A DNA stretch of 64,000 bases from the NCBI RefSeq assembly GCF_032062135.1, contig NC_092859.1, positions 153,881,238 to 153,945,237 on the forward strand, written 5' to 3'. The translations under genes were made by a program, and so were the position numbers. Every line of letters begins with the position of its first letter. The stretch's first letter is position 1. The notes under the pieces were generated by a model. That model ran no database searches. It worked only from the letters and a program-made list of their open reading frames with translations, and was not told where the DNA came from. Shown piece by piece: positions 33,306 to 47,849 of this stretch. Source of the stretch: Pyxicephalus adspersus. Taxonomy: Eukaryota > Chordata > Amphibia > Anura > Pyxicephalidae.

Positions 33306-34192
33306 TGGGCGAGATTTATTAAAGCTCTCCAGACTTGGAGATGATACACTTTCATCTGTAACCCTGGGTGATCCAGGAAACATGGAATTGATTTCTTCAA
33401 AGTCATTTGGTATTTAAAGCTCTCCAGACTTGGAGATGATACACTTTCATCTGTAACCCTGGGTGATCCAGGAAACATGGAATTGATTTCTTCAAAGTCA
33501 TTTGGTATTTGCTAGCAAATGTTTTGAATATATGACCAAATCCATTCCAGCTTTGCTGGATCACGCAGCTTCACTGATGAAAGTGTATCCTCACCAGACT
33601 TGGGGAGCTTTAACCCTCCCAGAGGTAACCCAGAGTGTGACTCGGGGGTAGAAAAAAAAGCTGGAGGCGGTAACCCAGAGTCACACTTGGTATAGGTAAA
33701 CCTATAGGAAATAATAGTAAATCTCGTCCTACCTGATCTGCCGGCATCCTGCGTCATCCTTCGGGTCTTCTCTCTTCCTCCAGCCAGCGTTCTCTGCATT
33801 CGGGGAGTTGCCGGTGACGTTGGAGTGTGCGGACATTCTGTTCAGGGTGGGGCGGGAAATTCAAATCTTTTTGTATTGCATTCAATACAAAATAACTGTA
33901 TTGAATGCAATACAGTGGATTTATATGTGTAAATGCAGTACATTGGCTTTCATGTACATTTATTTTACAGTATATTATATAGTATGAGCATACTTATTTA
34001 TTTATTAAATTATTTAATTTTTTTTTAATTCATTTATTATTTTGACATGATTTTGTGTTTCAAACTTTATTATACTCATACTATTATATTATATGTAAAG
34101 TAAATTTTTTCATGAAAAACAATGTACTGCTTTTATACATATAAATCCGGACAGAAATGAACCGCCCAGGAGGTTAATAAATCAGGCCCAAT
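33306..34192. repeat. Palindromic MITE, family P, with internal duplication and nested TTAA element
   Basis: The left arm begins near 33306 and has an exact 95-bp tandem duplication (33321-33415 and 33416-33510). The right arm (33535-33610) reads TTCCAGCTTTGCTGGATCAC and is cut by the TTAA element. Its last bases, TAAATCAGGCCC, follow at 34178-34190. Confidence 0.82.
33610..34177 (+). mobile_element. TTAA-flanked MITE (piggyBac-like), copy C
   Basis: Begins TTAACCCTCCCAGAGG at 33610 and ends CGCCCAGGAGGTTAA at 34177. Both TTAA copies are intact. Joining the flanks through one TTAA restores GAGCTTTAATAAATCAGG, the normal end of palindromic MITE P. The middle is AT-rich and has no transposase. 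Confidence 0.85.
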
Positions 34193-34389
34193 GTACTTAA
34201 AGATATCATGAAAACAATCAGAGAATAATTATCCTAAAAACTGCACATTATTAGAAGCCAAATGTGCATAATTTTGTCATCCAACAGAAACACAGCTGTA
34301 CTAAAAATGGGAAACCCAAAGCTTTGTTAAAGGATTTGCATACGCATTATCAAAATGTAACCTCAAATCTCAGCGTGCCCCTCTAGATA

Positions 34390-34803
34390 AGTGTTTCTCA
34401 ACCTTTTTAACATGGGGAACCCTAGAAAAAAAGTTTCAGGTCTTCAGGGAACCCCTTTAATAATTACTATATCCACAGCTCACAGTACATTAGTGTGGTG
34501 GTCAGAATTCCTCTTACTTGCTGGCCATTGCAGTGTTCTCCCTGGCCTCTTCTAGCCGGGTGCACCACCTGGCACTTTTCAGTGGTTACTGAAAAGTTGG
34601 GTCACAATACAGGGGCTGCCACCCACCTTCAGCGCCTTCCCATGCAGCCTTAAACAAGTTCTGGGGAAAATACTGCATTAAGAAGAATGTCACTATTACA
34701 GATAGCCAAAAGGATTATTGGTGTCACTTAAACTGACCTGAGAGACACAAACTGCTCATTGTTCAAAGAACCCCTAGAAAACTTTGGAGGAACTTTGCTC
34801 TAG
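34390..34803 (+). mobile_element. hAT-like MITE (family H) with a nested element
   Basis: Starts AGTGTTTCTCAACCTTTTTA. CTCTAGAT before it and CTCTAGAG after it are a 7/8 match, fitting an 8-bp hAT duplication. The right terminus is eroded. A second element at 34531-34675 interrupts it. Confidence 0.72.
34531..34675. mobile_element. Short hAT-like element nested in family H copy
   Basis: Ends CAGTGTTCTCCCTGG and GGGGAAAATACTG are imperfect inverted repeats. Removing it restores the host MITE sequence GGCCATTGGGAAGAATG apart from a substitution. The flanking repeat is short (CATTG/CATTA), so the duplication length is unclear. Confidence 0.6.
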
Positions 34804-35978
34804 AGAATGACCAAGGAGTTATTTTCTTTATCTGTTTTCACATAGCAATAAACCATTTTTATTACTCTCTGTGACATCATAGCCAACTTGAAGGATTGTT
34901 GCTGATGCTGGAAGCTTAATTGATATTGATATGCCACCAAAACAACATTTCACAAAAGCCCTTTTTCTTACACGCAGGGGGTGAGTCACGGCTACAGCAC
35001 TATTTCTTCTGCGAAAGAAATCAATGTATGTATGTGAAATGGGACAGAGAGAAGGCTAGGGGATAAATGGCGCTCTGTAGTTCAGTAGGCAGGACTGACA
35101 ACCTTGCTTGGGTTTGGAGCAGATTTGGAGCTAGATTTCTAGCACATGTACATGCACAATGTTTAGGAATTAAACCTTTTTGTCCTGACATTAACTTGGC
35201 AGTGACCGCTTGATTCCGAGCTTAGGTATCATTATCCTTATAACATATTTACCAGATTAAAAAAATGTTCAGAATCTCCACAGGTGCTATACTCACTTTT
35301 ATCCAAATTTGCTAATGTTCCATCCATCTCATCAACAAAATTAACTACAGGTACATGATATGATAAAAGCATACAAAAAAAAGGATAGCAAATTGGAAGG
35401 TTAGACAAAGTGGGCATATTAATATTTATATATAAAAGGATCACATGGCGTACAGATCATCTTTCGAGATAAAAGTATATTGACCGATTTTCCTCAACAA
35501 AATGGTCCCAATCCGATTTATAGTGTCCAGTAAGAGTTCCTCTACTGCCGTCGACTTAGAAGTACCATAAGAGAGAGACGAATGTCAAGTCGTACAAATT
35601 AAAAAAAAAAATTCAATGTAATGAAATGTGCTTCCTGTCATCAACATCTTTCAAAATGTTGAATGACCAATGAAGAAAGCCACTGCCCAAAGCGTCCCCA
35701 ATTGTCTATAAACATTCGCCGTTTCTGTTATTTAAATATGATGCAGGCCGCGTGGCTAAAACTGAGACATTTATATTGACACAAAATACCGTATAACATA
35801 GCAGCAAAAAAAGAATATTACTTCACAGGAGACTTCACAATCCAAAAGTTTGTAATACATAATACAGCTGTCCTCTAGTAGTTAAAAAAGGAATTAGCAC
35901 GATGGTGTCTGCCTTATACATTGAATTCAGTTCACCAAGGTGCAGCACTGCTGTCTTTTAAGGACACAACAATGAGAA
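34804..35978. other. Intergenic and probable 3'UTR region of C2orf42
   Basis: No repeat or exon is recognised. The part next to 35979 should be the 3'UTR of C2orf42 on the minus strand; I could not identify its polyA site with confidence. Confidence 0.4.
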
Positions 35979-36190
35979 TCAATCAAAGGTGATAGTGGTA
36001 AGCGGGGTGATCTCTAGTGTGTGTTCCAGAGTCTGGGATTGGGGTGCGTGGATGTCTGGCAAGGGTCCGTTTCGATGGTGACCATATTCAAACTTAATGC
36101 GAAGCTCGCCGATTTTAGAGAGAGGCAGGATGTCTGGGATCCACTCAATAGTGAATGGAGTTGGCTCTTTCTGGTCTGGGGAAGTGTTAC
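35979..36190 (-). CDS. C2orf42: C2orf42 coding exon 8 (last)
   Basis: Encodes [19 protein letters not shown] through PLTTITFD and TGA (35979-35981). The acceptor is TTTCGTTTCAG just above 36190; it enters one base into a Gly codon. Confidence 0.94.
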
Positions 36191-39100
36191 CTGAAACGAA
36201 AAAGCAACAAATGGTTACTTTGTCCAAAATGGGCATTGTTACGAATGACAGCAGCAAGGATTTTCCTTCGTACTTATATCGTGCTTTACACAGTTCTAGG
36301 GTCATAGGTTTGAATTGTGTCTACCACATTATCTGGAGCTTGTATGTTCTCCCTGTGTTTGCGTGGTTCTCTTCTCCCCCAACCAAAAGTCGTTTTAAGT
36401 AAGAAGAATACTATGCACTTTGAGTGCAAAAAATCTTTCAAATATTTATTCATTCTTTTTTTTAGGAACTCCAGCAATGAATGTGGTGGATGACAGACAA
36501 TAAGCATAGGTCCTGTTAATTGTCCAGCCTCTAAACACATCACCAACTGCTGGATAGACATCATTGGGAGAAGAAGGAGAGGGCTGAATTACTATGGCAG
36601 ATGGCACTGTCATTATCAATTTAAAGTTTGAGGTTTGCCATCAGCACACCAAGTTGCTTGTCCAAAGCAATTTTAATGATCACACAGAAGCAACATTTGG
36701 AGCCACTAGGGAACTTCATTAGGCAAAAACAAATTCACTTTTATCTGATAAGAATCTCCCTTAGTGGCCTAGAATAACCTCTTGTATGGGATCATTAAAA
36801 CATTTAGGGCTAAATCACATTGGCAGTGAGGCTGTGTATGTTTACTGCTTTCTCACGTTAGGAACCTCTGCCACATGTAGCATGTTTCTGACACGGGAAG
36901 ACCCAAAGGAAATCAAAAGTGTGGCTGCAATGGGCAGTACTAGAATCCCTCAAAGCCGCCAGTTGTTACATGTGGTTCTGTTTAAACCAATGCTGCTGCT
37001 AGAATGCTCGAGTGTCTGACAGGGTGCCAGCTGCCGAAAGCTGTGCAAAATCATGGAACTCAGCAGGTATGAACCTATCCATAGGCCCTCAGAAGAGGCA
37101 GGGCTTGGAAAGTTGTGGATACCCTGGACCTGGACTTAGGATTTAAGGCTGCATCACAGGGACGCACAAGTGGACTGGTACTAGCAGACATTAGAACATA
37201 CCCGATTCTCAACACTTCTGTTCAATTAGGCAACATCTGATTTAAGGTATCATGCCTTTATTAGCAATAGTCCTAAAAAAAATTGATCATAACACAGGGT
37301 CAGGTTAATGACAACAAATATAAAACACTGACCGACTTTCAGGAAGGTTTTGAGCTCCAGTGGTCTGATGGGCTGCTTCTCTAATCGCCCGTAGGTTTCC
37401 GCAATATTTTCCACTTCAACTTTAGGGCATTTGAACAGATCATATGTTCCATCTCTGTTCTGGACGAAACTTCTGGTGATCTCTAGTGGCATCTGTAAAG
37501 AAGAGCAAGAACAAAAGCAATGGAAAAAGATTCACAGAATGCACAGATTTGTAAATGCTTTAGCAAGCTTAGGTGCTCATATACAGTGTTTCAGCTTTGT
37601 ATTTAGTACTTTGATTGGCCTTTAGCTGTATAGGAAACCAAAGCCCTTATTCTGGTTGCCAGTCTGCTATTTTGATGCATTTGTGCCAGTACTTTCAGCT
37701 TTTCAGACTTGATAATTGCTTGTCCTGGGTCAGTGGATCAGAAGAATTAAAGCTACACACAACCAGGCCACTAACATTATTAGAAGACCAGGCAATGGCC
37801 ATCTACAATACTACCAAATTGGTTTATAGCAGTTCCGTGATCGCCTACAAACACACGTCAGATGATTCTCGTCCGATAATCGCCTCAGGGTTGATATCGG
37901 ACAAGAATCTGGGGTGTGTACAGCGCTGGTCATTCATAGATCCGTTCTTGTGGATTCACGAATGACCGTAATGGAAATGAAGGGGAGAGAGCGCAGCGGG
38001 GTGCTGCTCCATCATTCTCCCCCTCCCATCTCCATAGAGCAGAACGGCACTGTATGTACAGCGTCCGTTCAGTCATTTGTCGTTGGAATCGTGAAAGATC
38101 CTTTCCAATGACAAAAATTGAACGTGTGTATGCACGCAGCCTTTCACTAGTATCAAAATATTTTCCTTTTAAATAGCTAAAAAGAACAAATGATGTACTG
38201 CTCTAAAAACCTGTGATCAGGAATGTGTTTTTTGCAGAAAGTGACAGGGGATGTCCCTTCTGCAATAACACAATAACATAGACAGTCCTTGGGTCACACA
38301 AAAAAATAGCCGGCACATGCAGACGTCCCCTGGGGCTACCAGAACTAAATGAACATCCCAGCCTGGCCAATCAAGGTGGTTGGAGATCAAAAACAGAGGA
38401 GAAGAAAGAACATGGTGGCACCCACTAGAGAACGGAGACAAACGAGTATTTAAAAAATTGTGATCAGACAGTATAAGGTATTTTATGACATTGAAACAGA
38501 TAGGAAGTTACTGGCCCGCCACCTCTGCATTAGACATTATTAAGACACCGTCATCCACAGAGCTAAAGGTGAACACTGAGCACTTACCTCTGGAGTGTCA
38601 AAGATCTGCTTCACATGTAAAATGTTGGTTATATGCCATGTGTACTTGGAGAAAGTCCCCAGTGGGAGAGCATCTTTTCTCACAAAAGCTGTAAAACACA
38701 AAGTTCTGTAATTAAAGTAGATATATAGCTGACCATTAAAAAAAAAAGTGTCACAAATGTAGCTTGTCAATCAGAACCTGACCACACCAAGTCCTGCTCA
38801 CTGCTTTCTGTATTGGCACCATTGCAGAAACAACTTAGTGTGCTATGCAGTGTCTGGGAGAGGGAGGATGAGACACAAACGAAAGAGGATTTGGCTCAGG
38901 GAGAGAAAAGGTATTTTGTATAAATTATGAGGCTTATGCATATACATAATATATTTGGTACTTTTATGTATATGTTGCCATACTGTTGCCTTTAATTTTA
39001 CAATAAACTTTCTCCCAACACATATTTGTCAATTACAAAGATAAAATGTTTTTCAATGTTATTTAAAAAAGAAACAGAATAAAACAAGAGAGACAAACCC

Positions 39101-39706
39101 TTCAGGGAAATATTTTAGGTGGAACACAGGTAGGTAAGCTAAACAGGAATAGACAAGGATAAGCCCACTTTTGTAGCATGCTGCCAGTAAGCACATATCA
39201 TAAAACGTACCTGTAGTGCAATTAGGGAGTCGCATCCTTGCATTGCCCATTGACAATCTCTGTGAGAGTGCATCGAAGAAAGACTGAGGAATGTGGAATA
39301 CGAGAGGCTCTGGTTTACCTGCAGAGAATGTAACAACAGCATAAATCTGGGTCCTTGAATTAAACATGACATGGTGTAATAGAATGTTACACAGGATAGC
39401 ACTCTGGCCTTTGCAGTGCTAGGTCCCAGATTCAAATCTCAGCCAGGACAGTATCTGCATGGAGTTTGCAGGTTCTCCCTATGTTTGCGTGGGTTTCCTC
39501 TGGGTACTCCAGTTTCCCCCCAGATTGCAAAAAAAAACAATGCAGTTAGGTTAATTGTTTCCCCCTAAAATTGACCCTAGACTGTGATAATGACATATGA
39601 CTATTATTTAGATTGTGAGCTGCTTTGAGGGACAGCTAGTCATATGACTATGGACTTTGTACAGCACTATGTAATATGTTGGTGCTTTATAAATATTGGA
39701 TATTGA

Positions 39707-39737
<31 letters not shown>

Positions 39738-42700
39738 AACAATAATATCATTAATAATAATAATAATAATAATGTTATAAGGGAGAACTATTAAGTAAAT
39801 TCAGTGATATATTTATCAAGTAAAATAACAGAATCAATGCAGAATAGAGTTGGGTGTCCATTTGCAGTCTTCCCCCTGTAATCTTCAATGAAAATATATG
39901 CTAGGGTAATTTTTGTATTTATAACATATTTACCATTAAAATGTTATCTGCTAGTGAGGTCCTAATGTATGGGAGCGCCCAACCTCAGACATCGTGCAAT
40001 AAAAAAACTGAAAGGTGAAGACACAAGATGCCATCTTCAGCAGTATACATTACATATACATACAACACACACAGTATTTATTCTAGTTGGGTGCTTGAAG
40101 AGATTTCCTGAGTGAAATCCAAAGAAAAAGTTTAAACTGAAACTAAACCCGTGTTACTCACAGTCCTTGTTCCCTCGCAGGGCACTGCTATCTTCTTCTC
40201 TTCCTTAGGACGATCTTTGGTCATCTAGATTGGCAGGGCCAGAATGACTGAACTCCCACGCAGGTGTTCATTCATTCTTGGCACGTGCAAGGGAACCCGG
40301 GATTGCCACGTATCCTGATAAAGCTGATATTGCACATGCGCTGCTCAGCTTTTTGCCAGATACCTGGAGGGATCAGACAGGTAAGGTACTGCAGAAGGGA
40401 CATCGCCTGTCCTTTTCTGCAATAATGACCTGCCTGATTAAGACTGAAATAGATTTATTTATAATATTAAACAGGATTTTTATAGCGCCAACATAATATG
40501 CAGCGCTGTACATTAAATATTTACAGCTCATATCTGCAATTATTTTAGGAGAAAGTAAAACAAAGAGTATAGATCGGATGAATTGAAGTGCATTGGTATG
40601 GTTTATGGGGTTTATGCTATTTTATCTCAGGTGGTTAGCACTTACAGCTCTTGATGCCCAATGCATTGGATTCTGTAGGTACAGTGCTATTTTGTCTGTG
40701 CTCTATAAATGCCCCTCAGGCACGTTGTCTTGGCGTCACCATCGATTCTGCACCCTCATATTCAGAACAGTTCCAGGTCCTGTCACTTACACCTGCACAA
40801 CATGTCCAAAATCTGCCCCTACCTGTCCCCAGAGACCACCAAACTCCTTGTACATGTTCTTATCATCTCCCGTCTGGACTACTGTAACCTCCTCCTCTCT
40901 GGTATTCCACTAACCCGACTCTCTCCTCTACAATCTATTATGAATGCTGCAGCCAGACGCTCCTCCAATAACCTACTAATGACTTCCTCACTCATAACCT
41001 CATCACATGCATGGCTCTAAGACTTTTCTAGAGCTGCCTCAACTCCCTGGAATGGTCTTCATTGTTCTATTCAGCTTGCTCCTACCTTCTGCTCATTTAG
41101 GAGAGCACTCAAAACCCATCTTTTCAACCTCACCGACCTGTCTTCTTCTGTCTCCTAAATCCTCACTACTTCCCACCATTCCATATCCCCCTCCTATTGT
41201 GTGTTAGTTCCCCCACCTCCTAGAATGAAAGCTCTTTGGGGCAGGGTCCTCTCCTCCCCCTGTATCACAGTATGTATCTGTTTGTCGCTTGCAACCCCTG
41301 TTTAATGTACAGTGCTATGTAATATGTTGGCGCTATATAAATCCTGTTTATTATTAATATTAATAATAATAATAATATTAATAATAACGACAGAGACCTA
41401 AGGTATATGGATCTTCTACTGTACATCACATTAATCTTTTTATTTTTAGTAGACTAGTCTGAACAGTGTGGTTCTGAACTTCAAAATGAATGTGTTGCTA
41501 ACACACCAGAACACACATAAATCGGCCGAAGACCACTGTTATATGATAATGCACACCACAACATATAAATTATTGTGAGCTTTACCATGAGGTTAAAATA
41601 AAAACATCTTATGTATGTGCATGTCACTCTATAGCTGAAGAATAACATTCACCTATTGCTGGAGCTGTGCTCTATTCTTACCAATTCAGTTTGCTGGGTT
41701 AGCTGACTGACGTTTAATATCCTATATGAGCATAAGCCAGAGAAGGTCACAAAGACAGTAAATGGCATCTGCAATGACAAATGAGTTTTAGAGTATTTGT
41801 ACAAAGACTTCTTTGTTCTTGTTTGCCCTCTGATATGGAGGCAGAGGTCAGAGTCTAACCACACAGTAGCACTTGCATGAAAAATAGTTTTGATTCCAAT
41901 TTCTTACAGCTGCCAGGCTGAAATAAAAAAAATCAGCCATCAGCTGGGGACATCAGATTTATTCCTGTATTGAGACCAATGTCTGTGCTAGAGCTGTGCA
42001 ATACATCTCATCACAAACCTCAAACACCCATGTATGTAAACTCAAACTTTGTGACTGATAAGAATATATTACAGTGCTATTTCTTAGCAGATGCAGTTGT
42101 TTAAACTTGAAATGTCAGTACTGTACACTCACCATCAAACTGATAATGCATAGTCTGGTGGATCCGCTCTGTCACGCTGGACAGCCAGTCTGTGAAGGTC
42201 AGCGACACTTGGCTCTCATCCGTCAGCTGGTTGGAGGCTGAAGAAAGAAAAACAGTATACATCACAGGATCTTTCTTTTCCTTTCATCATGTGCCATCTC
42301 CCTTGCTAAGCCATAGAGCTTTGGGAAGCCTTTGTCATGTTTTAAAAATGTATTTGTAAAACAAAGACACACATAAGTATTAATAAATGTTTTCTTTAAA
42401 CAAAATAGAGTTCCTAAACAAATATAAATGTAATAAAAAAAAACAGCAGCAGGTAATTCTAGAGATGCATCGATCCATTAGAAGGTTTCTTTGTTTGGGT
42501 CCTGCGTCGTCCCGCTATCCGACTTCGGCCCGGCGCAGGCACTAGATCGTGTGATGTAGATGAGAAAAGATTGTAGATCTCACTGCGCAAGCATGAGATT
42601 TGCAATTTTTTTCTTCTATTAAAGAAAGGGCTCCTTCTGCCGCGGCGATCAAGACAGAATTGGAGTGCAGCGATACCTACGTCGCGCATCCTGGGAAGCT

Positions 42701-45700
42701 TTTGGAGGAGCCCTTTCTTTAATGGAAATAAAAAATTGCAGATTTTAGGCATGTGCAGTGAGATCAGCAATCATTTTCCCCATCCAAATAAACCAATGTC
42801 GTGCCTGCCCATTGCAAGATCTGGTGACGTAGAAAAAAGAACCCAGAAAAAGATGGTGGCGCCTGGTGCAGAGCCTCTGCGCTGGGCCGAAGACGGATAC
42901 TAGGACGACACGGGACCCGATGGTAGAAACCTCCTGACAGATAGACTGATCTGCGGGATTGAAGGCAAGTGTGATTTTATTGTTTTGGGTATACTTCCCC
43001 TTTAAACTAAGTAACTAAGTAAACTAACATATCCCTAAATGTATTGTACAATAAGCATAAACCTAACCTTTAAAGAGAACCTCTCTCCTAACATCTAACC
43101 GGCATTTTCCCCACAGAGCACTACACTAATATACTGTGAGCTGTGGATATAGTAAATATAGGAGGAGTTTCCCAAAGACTTGAAAGGTATTTCAAGGGTA
43201 CTGCCATGTTAAAAAGGCCAAGAAAGGCTGTGTCATGTTTATATCATCACAACGAATACAATGCTAAAATCATCTTTCTGAAAATTTCACACCAACGGGA
43301 CAGCAGTGAAAACTTGTGTACCTGGTCGCTTTGCTGACGAATTGACTGGTGTTTTCTTTGCTGTAGTCTTCTTCCCACTGTTAAGAGTAGTTTCTTGCAC
43401 CAAGGAGTTTGTACCTTAAATCGAATAAATAGATAACACATCAAAGACAAAGCTTAGCTTAGCAATCATTTCACAGCCTGTTTTTCCTTAGGACCTACCG
43501 TGTTTCCCCGATGATAAGGCATCCCCATCAAATAAGCCACCCCCCGATTTTTGCTCAAACAATTAAAATAAAGCACCAGACTGACACTTGCAGAGAACAC
43601 GGCACACTAATGTGCTAATAAGCTGATGTAGCCCACAACAGCCAGTCCTCAGGTTACAAACAATATAGATTATGTAAATTGTTTGAGTAAATTTGTATGT
43701 AAGTTTGAATGGGTACTTATTTTTATTAAATGCAACTTGGACAGATGTTTATCTTAACACATTATTTATTTTTTCCTTTTTGTAAATTATTAAACAGCAT
43801 TACAACCTTACACAATCTTGGTAGAAGATGGCGGACATGTTGGAGAGAATGGGGCTGGTATTACAGAGTCAGGGTAATGCTCCTTACATTGCTGGCCATT
43901 GGGAAGAATGTCACCCTTAGAGATAGCCAAAAAGATCATTGATGTCACTTACACTGACCTGAGATACACAAATTGCTCATAGCTTAAGGAACCCCCGCAA
44001 CCTCTGGAGGAACCCTGGTTGAAAAACACTGCTTTAACTAGTTTAGTTATAGTGTCCATTCTAAAAAAAAAAATCAGAGTCCTAAAGCAGGAGACCCCTT
44101 TGTCTTGAGTAAACATTAGCAGATAGTAAATACCTTACACTTTTCTTTAGGTCAGAGTTATGCTTGAAGTAAAGGTGCCCATGGGTTCATGGTCACTCCT
44201 GGACTATTGTTTGAAAATGCTAATTGTCTAGCTATTTAATAGACAATTTACTGCAGTACTGACCAATACATTGACTCAAAAAAAGTATGCAAATCTTGAA
44301 TTTTATACTTGTTCTAGATCATTAAGTGTTAAAGTGTCAGTGAACATGATAGCCAAGTCATCACCATGTTCAAAAGAGGAGATCAGCATTCTCAGCCAGT
44401 GGCCGGGATTTAAATAAAGTTTTTCAAGGCTGGAGAAGATACACTTTCATCAGTGAAGCTTGGTGATCCAGCAAACCTGGAATAGATCTGGTCCAGGATT
44501 CAAAACATTTGCTAACAAATAGCAAATGACTCATGAAATCCATTCCAGGTTTGCTGGATCACCCAGCTTCACTGATGAAAATGTATCCTCTCCAACCTTG
44601 GAGAGCTTTAATAAATCAGGGCCTGTATGTTTTACTCTCCACCAGTCTCCCTTATTAAGTATTTACAAATGTTAATAAACACATTGATTTTTCACCTGGA
44701 GAATCTTCCTTTCTCAGCTTCTTGGGTTTCAGCAATGGTGAGGATTCTTCATGTATTTGTACCACAGTTTCCACAGTGTCCATCTTGCTGTCAGTTTCTA
44801 ACACTGTTATTTCCTTCAGACCTGTGTGATTGAAATAAAACACGTCAATGGTAACCAATCCCATCAAATTATTGTATTTATAGATCATAAACAGTGTAAA
44901 AAAATCCGTAAATATAGTTCGCGAGCAACTAATACATTGTTCAGGCAAAGAATACCAATCGCGTAGTCTATTGTATTTTTTTTTTACTCTTATTTTTTTC
45001 AAAATTTTCCAATAATTTCCAATTGGAAGGCACATGGCATGTCAAAGTGATATGATCGGCCCCACTTTATTCTGCAAGCCTGAATTTTCTAAATGGTCCG
45101 CACAAATGCTGCGGTGTACAGAGTAGCTAAAGATGATCATCCAAAAGGTCCAAATGGCCCAACTGAGGGGACCCTGTTAGGAAATTAGACTAATTCTACC
45201 CAAACCAGTCCAGAAATTAAATAAACTTATTCTACTGTGACCCGTATAACACTAGCCAAGTCATGGAAAACAAAGGTAATCCTGGAGCCAATCTTTGCTG
45301 AACTGAATTGGGTTATGGAGAACAATAGGTTAACACAACACCCTAGATAAAATTGACTCTGGATGACTTATAGATCCACATAAATTGACAATATTTCATT
45401 CCTTACAACTCGTAATGAGAGTCCTCTCCCTTCAAATCCTTCCTTCCCTAGTGTGGCCGTCAGTCCTATCCATAATTTAAAGACAGCGGGTCTGTAGGGT
45501 CCAAACACTCATCGCATAACAAAACTTTCTGGGATGGTCTTTGACCGTGTCTTAGGGGCTTGAATCCGGATAGAACTGTCACCTTGTTGTGTGTTTATAG
45601 TTCTGTTAAAGTTTTGCGAAATGTCAATTAGGATTAATAATGTTTGTTCTCTGTCAATTTTCCTTTTTTCGTTGAAAAGAAGTTTGCAAGCCCATATGAG

Positions 45701-47816
45701 GGCTGGTTTAATGACAAAATGATTGTACTGTTAAAGCTTTCTTATGTTAAAATATTTTAATAAAGATTGAAATACAAAAGGTGCAAATGAGCACCTTAGA
45801 GCAGGTTTAGACCTGTGGCGGGAACAAGCGATCGTGTGTGGCTCACAGCCGCTGGCACCGTCAGTCATCAGGACACTTGCACAGCAACGCTGGTTCCTAA
45901 AAAAAAAAAAGTAATTTGCAGGTTGGACAGTTAGCAGTACTTAACCGCTCGCTGCCGCCCCCATTCGTTCTACATTGGGCTGCCACAGATAGACTTTACA
46001 TGTAACGTCTCCCCTGAGACATGGGGTCAATGGAGTGAGGTAGCTATAACCTTGCGCCAGTATAACCATAGCCTTAGTTTGGCATATCAAACAACATGCG
46101 GAGAGGAATGATTTATGGAAAAAGAATTACCAATTGGCAAAACAATTTTGTTCATAGCAACTTTTAGTGGACGTATCCTGGGTGTCAGTGGAGAAATCGA
46201 TCTTCCTCATGAATTATATTAAAGTTATTTCTGTATCCTTATTCTTCTATTGAGGATCATGTAAAGGTGAACCCAAGGAAGGGTGTTTGGAATGGACTGT
46301 GGAAGGTATGAGTAATATTTTGGGTTTGACTTTTTGAGGTGGAACAACGCAATTTCCCACTGAAAACACCGGCTGTTTCGGGTCCCTGCACATTATCTGA
46401 ATTGCAGACCTCTGTGATATAGAAGCCCAAAAGGACCAAATACTTCGAGTAATGTGCAGGAACAAAGATGTCACCGCCTTTTCTTTTCATCTCCCTAAAG
46501 GGTGCTCAGTAAAGAGACCAGCAGCGTATCTGTACTGTGATGTGGTTTTGAAACGAGCAATAATAGCTGTTTTGGGCAACAGTAATTAAAATTATACACT
46601 ATACCAACTTTTTAACATGAGGGAACCCTTGAAATAGCTTTCAGGTCTCAGGGAATCTCTGAATATATTTACTATATACACACAGTGTATTAGTATGGGA
46701 TCAGTGGAAAGAATTCCTCTTACATTGCTGGACATTGGGAAGAATGTCACCCTTACAGATAGCAAAAAACATCATTGGGGTCACCTAAACTGACCTGAGA
46801 GTCACAAACTGCTCATTGCTCAAGGAACCCCCAGAAACCTCTGGAGGAACCCTGGTTGGGAAACTCTTTTCTAAACATTAGAATTTACCACTTTATTAAA
46901 TGACAGCTAATGAACACATTACACTATTGCCATGTTATTTTCCAATCATTATACATGACATAAACTCCCCCAAAAATCACTGTAAATATTTTACTGTATA
47001 ACTTTACATTATATAATTACTTTATCTCAACACCAAATGTTAAAGGATTTTGCTGAAAATGATTCAGATGATGAGGATTTTACTGCCTCTTTCACTGCAG
47101 GATAATGAACAGGAATGAGACGACGTGTTTCCAATCCGGTCCGCTCACATCAATGCTTAACACTGCGGTGTGCTGAATAAAATGACACTGCTGTATTTTT
47201 GCTGCACTGAATTTTTTGTCAAAAGACATTAAGTCTGCCAACACTTTTTAGAGCAACACAAATTAGCTCTATTTCTTGCTAAAAATCGGTTTAAAAGGAG
47301 AAATCATCCTTTGCTAATAATATAAAATAAAAACATTTGTGACATGGGGGGAATCCTTGAAATAACTTTTAGGTCTTCAGGTAACCCCTTCTATAATTCT
47401 TATATCCACAGCTCATTGTACATTAGTGTGGTGGTCAGTGGGAAGAATTCATCTTATATTGCTGGAAGAATTGGGACGAATGTCACCCTTACAGATAGAA
47501 AAAAGGATCACTGGTATTAGTTAAACTGACCTGAGAGTTATAAACTGCTCATTGCTCAAGGAACCCCTAGCAACCTTATGAGGAACCCTGGTTAAGAAAC
47601 ACTGCTATAACATGTACATATTTCATCTTGGAAATGTACTATACACTGTATACAGAAACCAGCCCAAAATGTAATTTCTGTGCTGGCATTTTTTATAACC
47701 AAATTCAAGCTCCTGTGTTTTGCCTTCAAATCCCTCCACAGTTCTTGTCCCAATTACACCTTTCTGACCTGAAAGAAAAATCGGCCCCTAGCCGCTCTCA
47801 TCACACCTCTAATGAT

Positions 47817-47849
<33 letters not shown>

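Noticed and set aside
36097..36402. 101-aa + strand open frame at the C2orf42 3' end
   Set aside because: It is the shadow of the last C2orf42 exon, which has strong homology on the minus strand.
40593..40913. 106-aa open frame in a C2orf42 intron
   Set aside because: It is a shifted frame over an L2-like LINE remnant.
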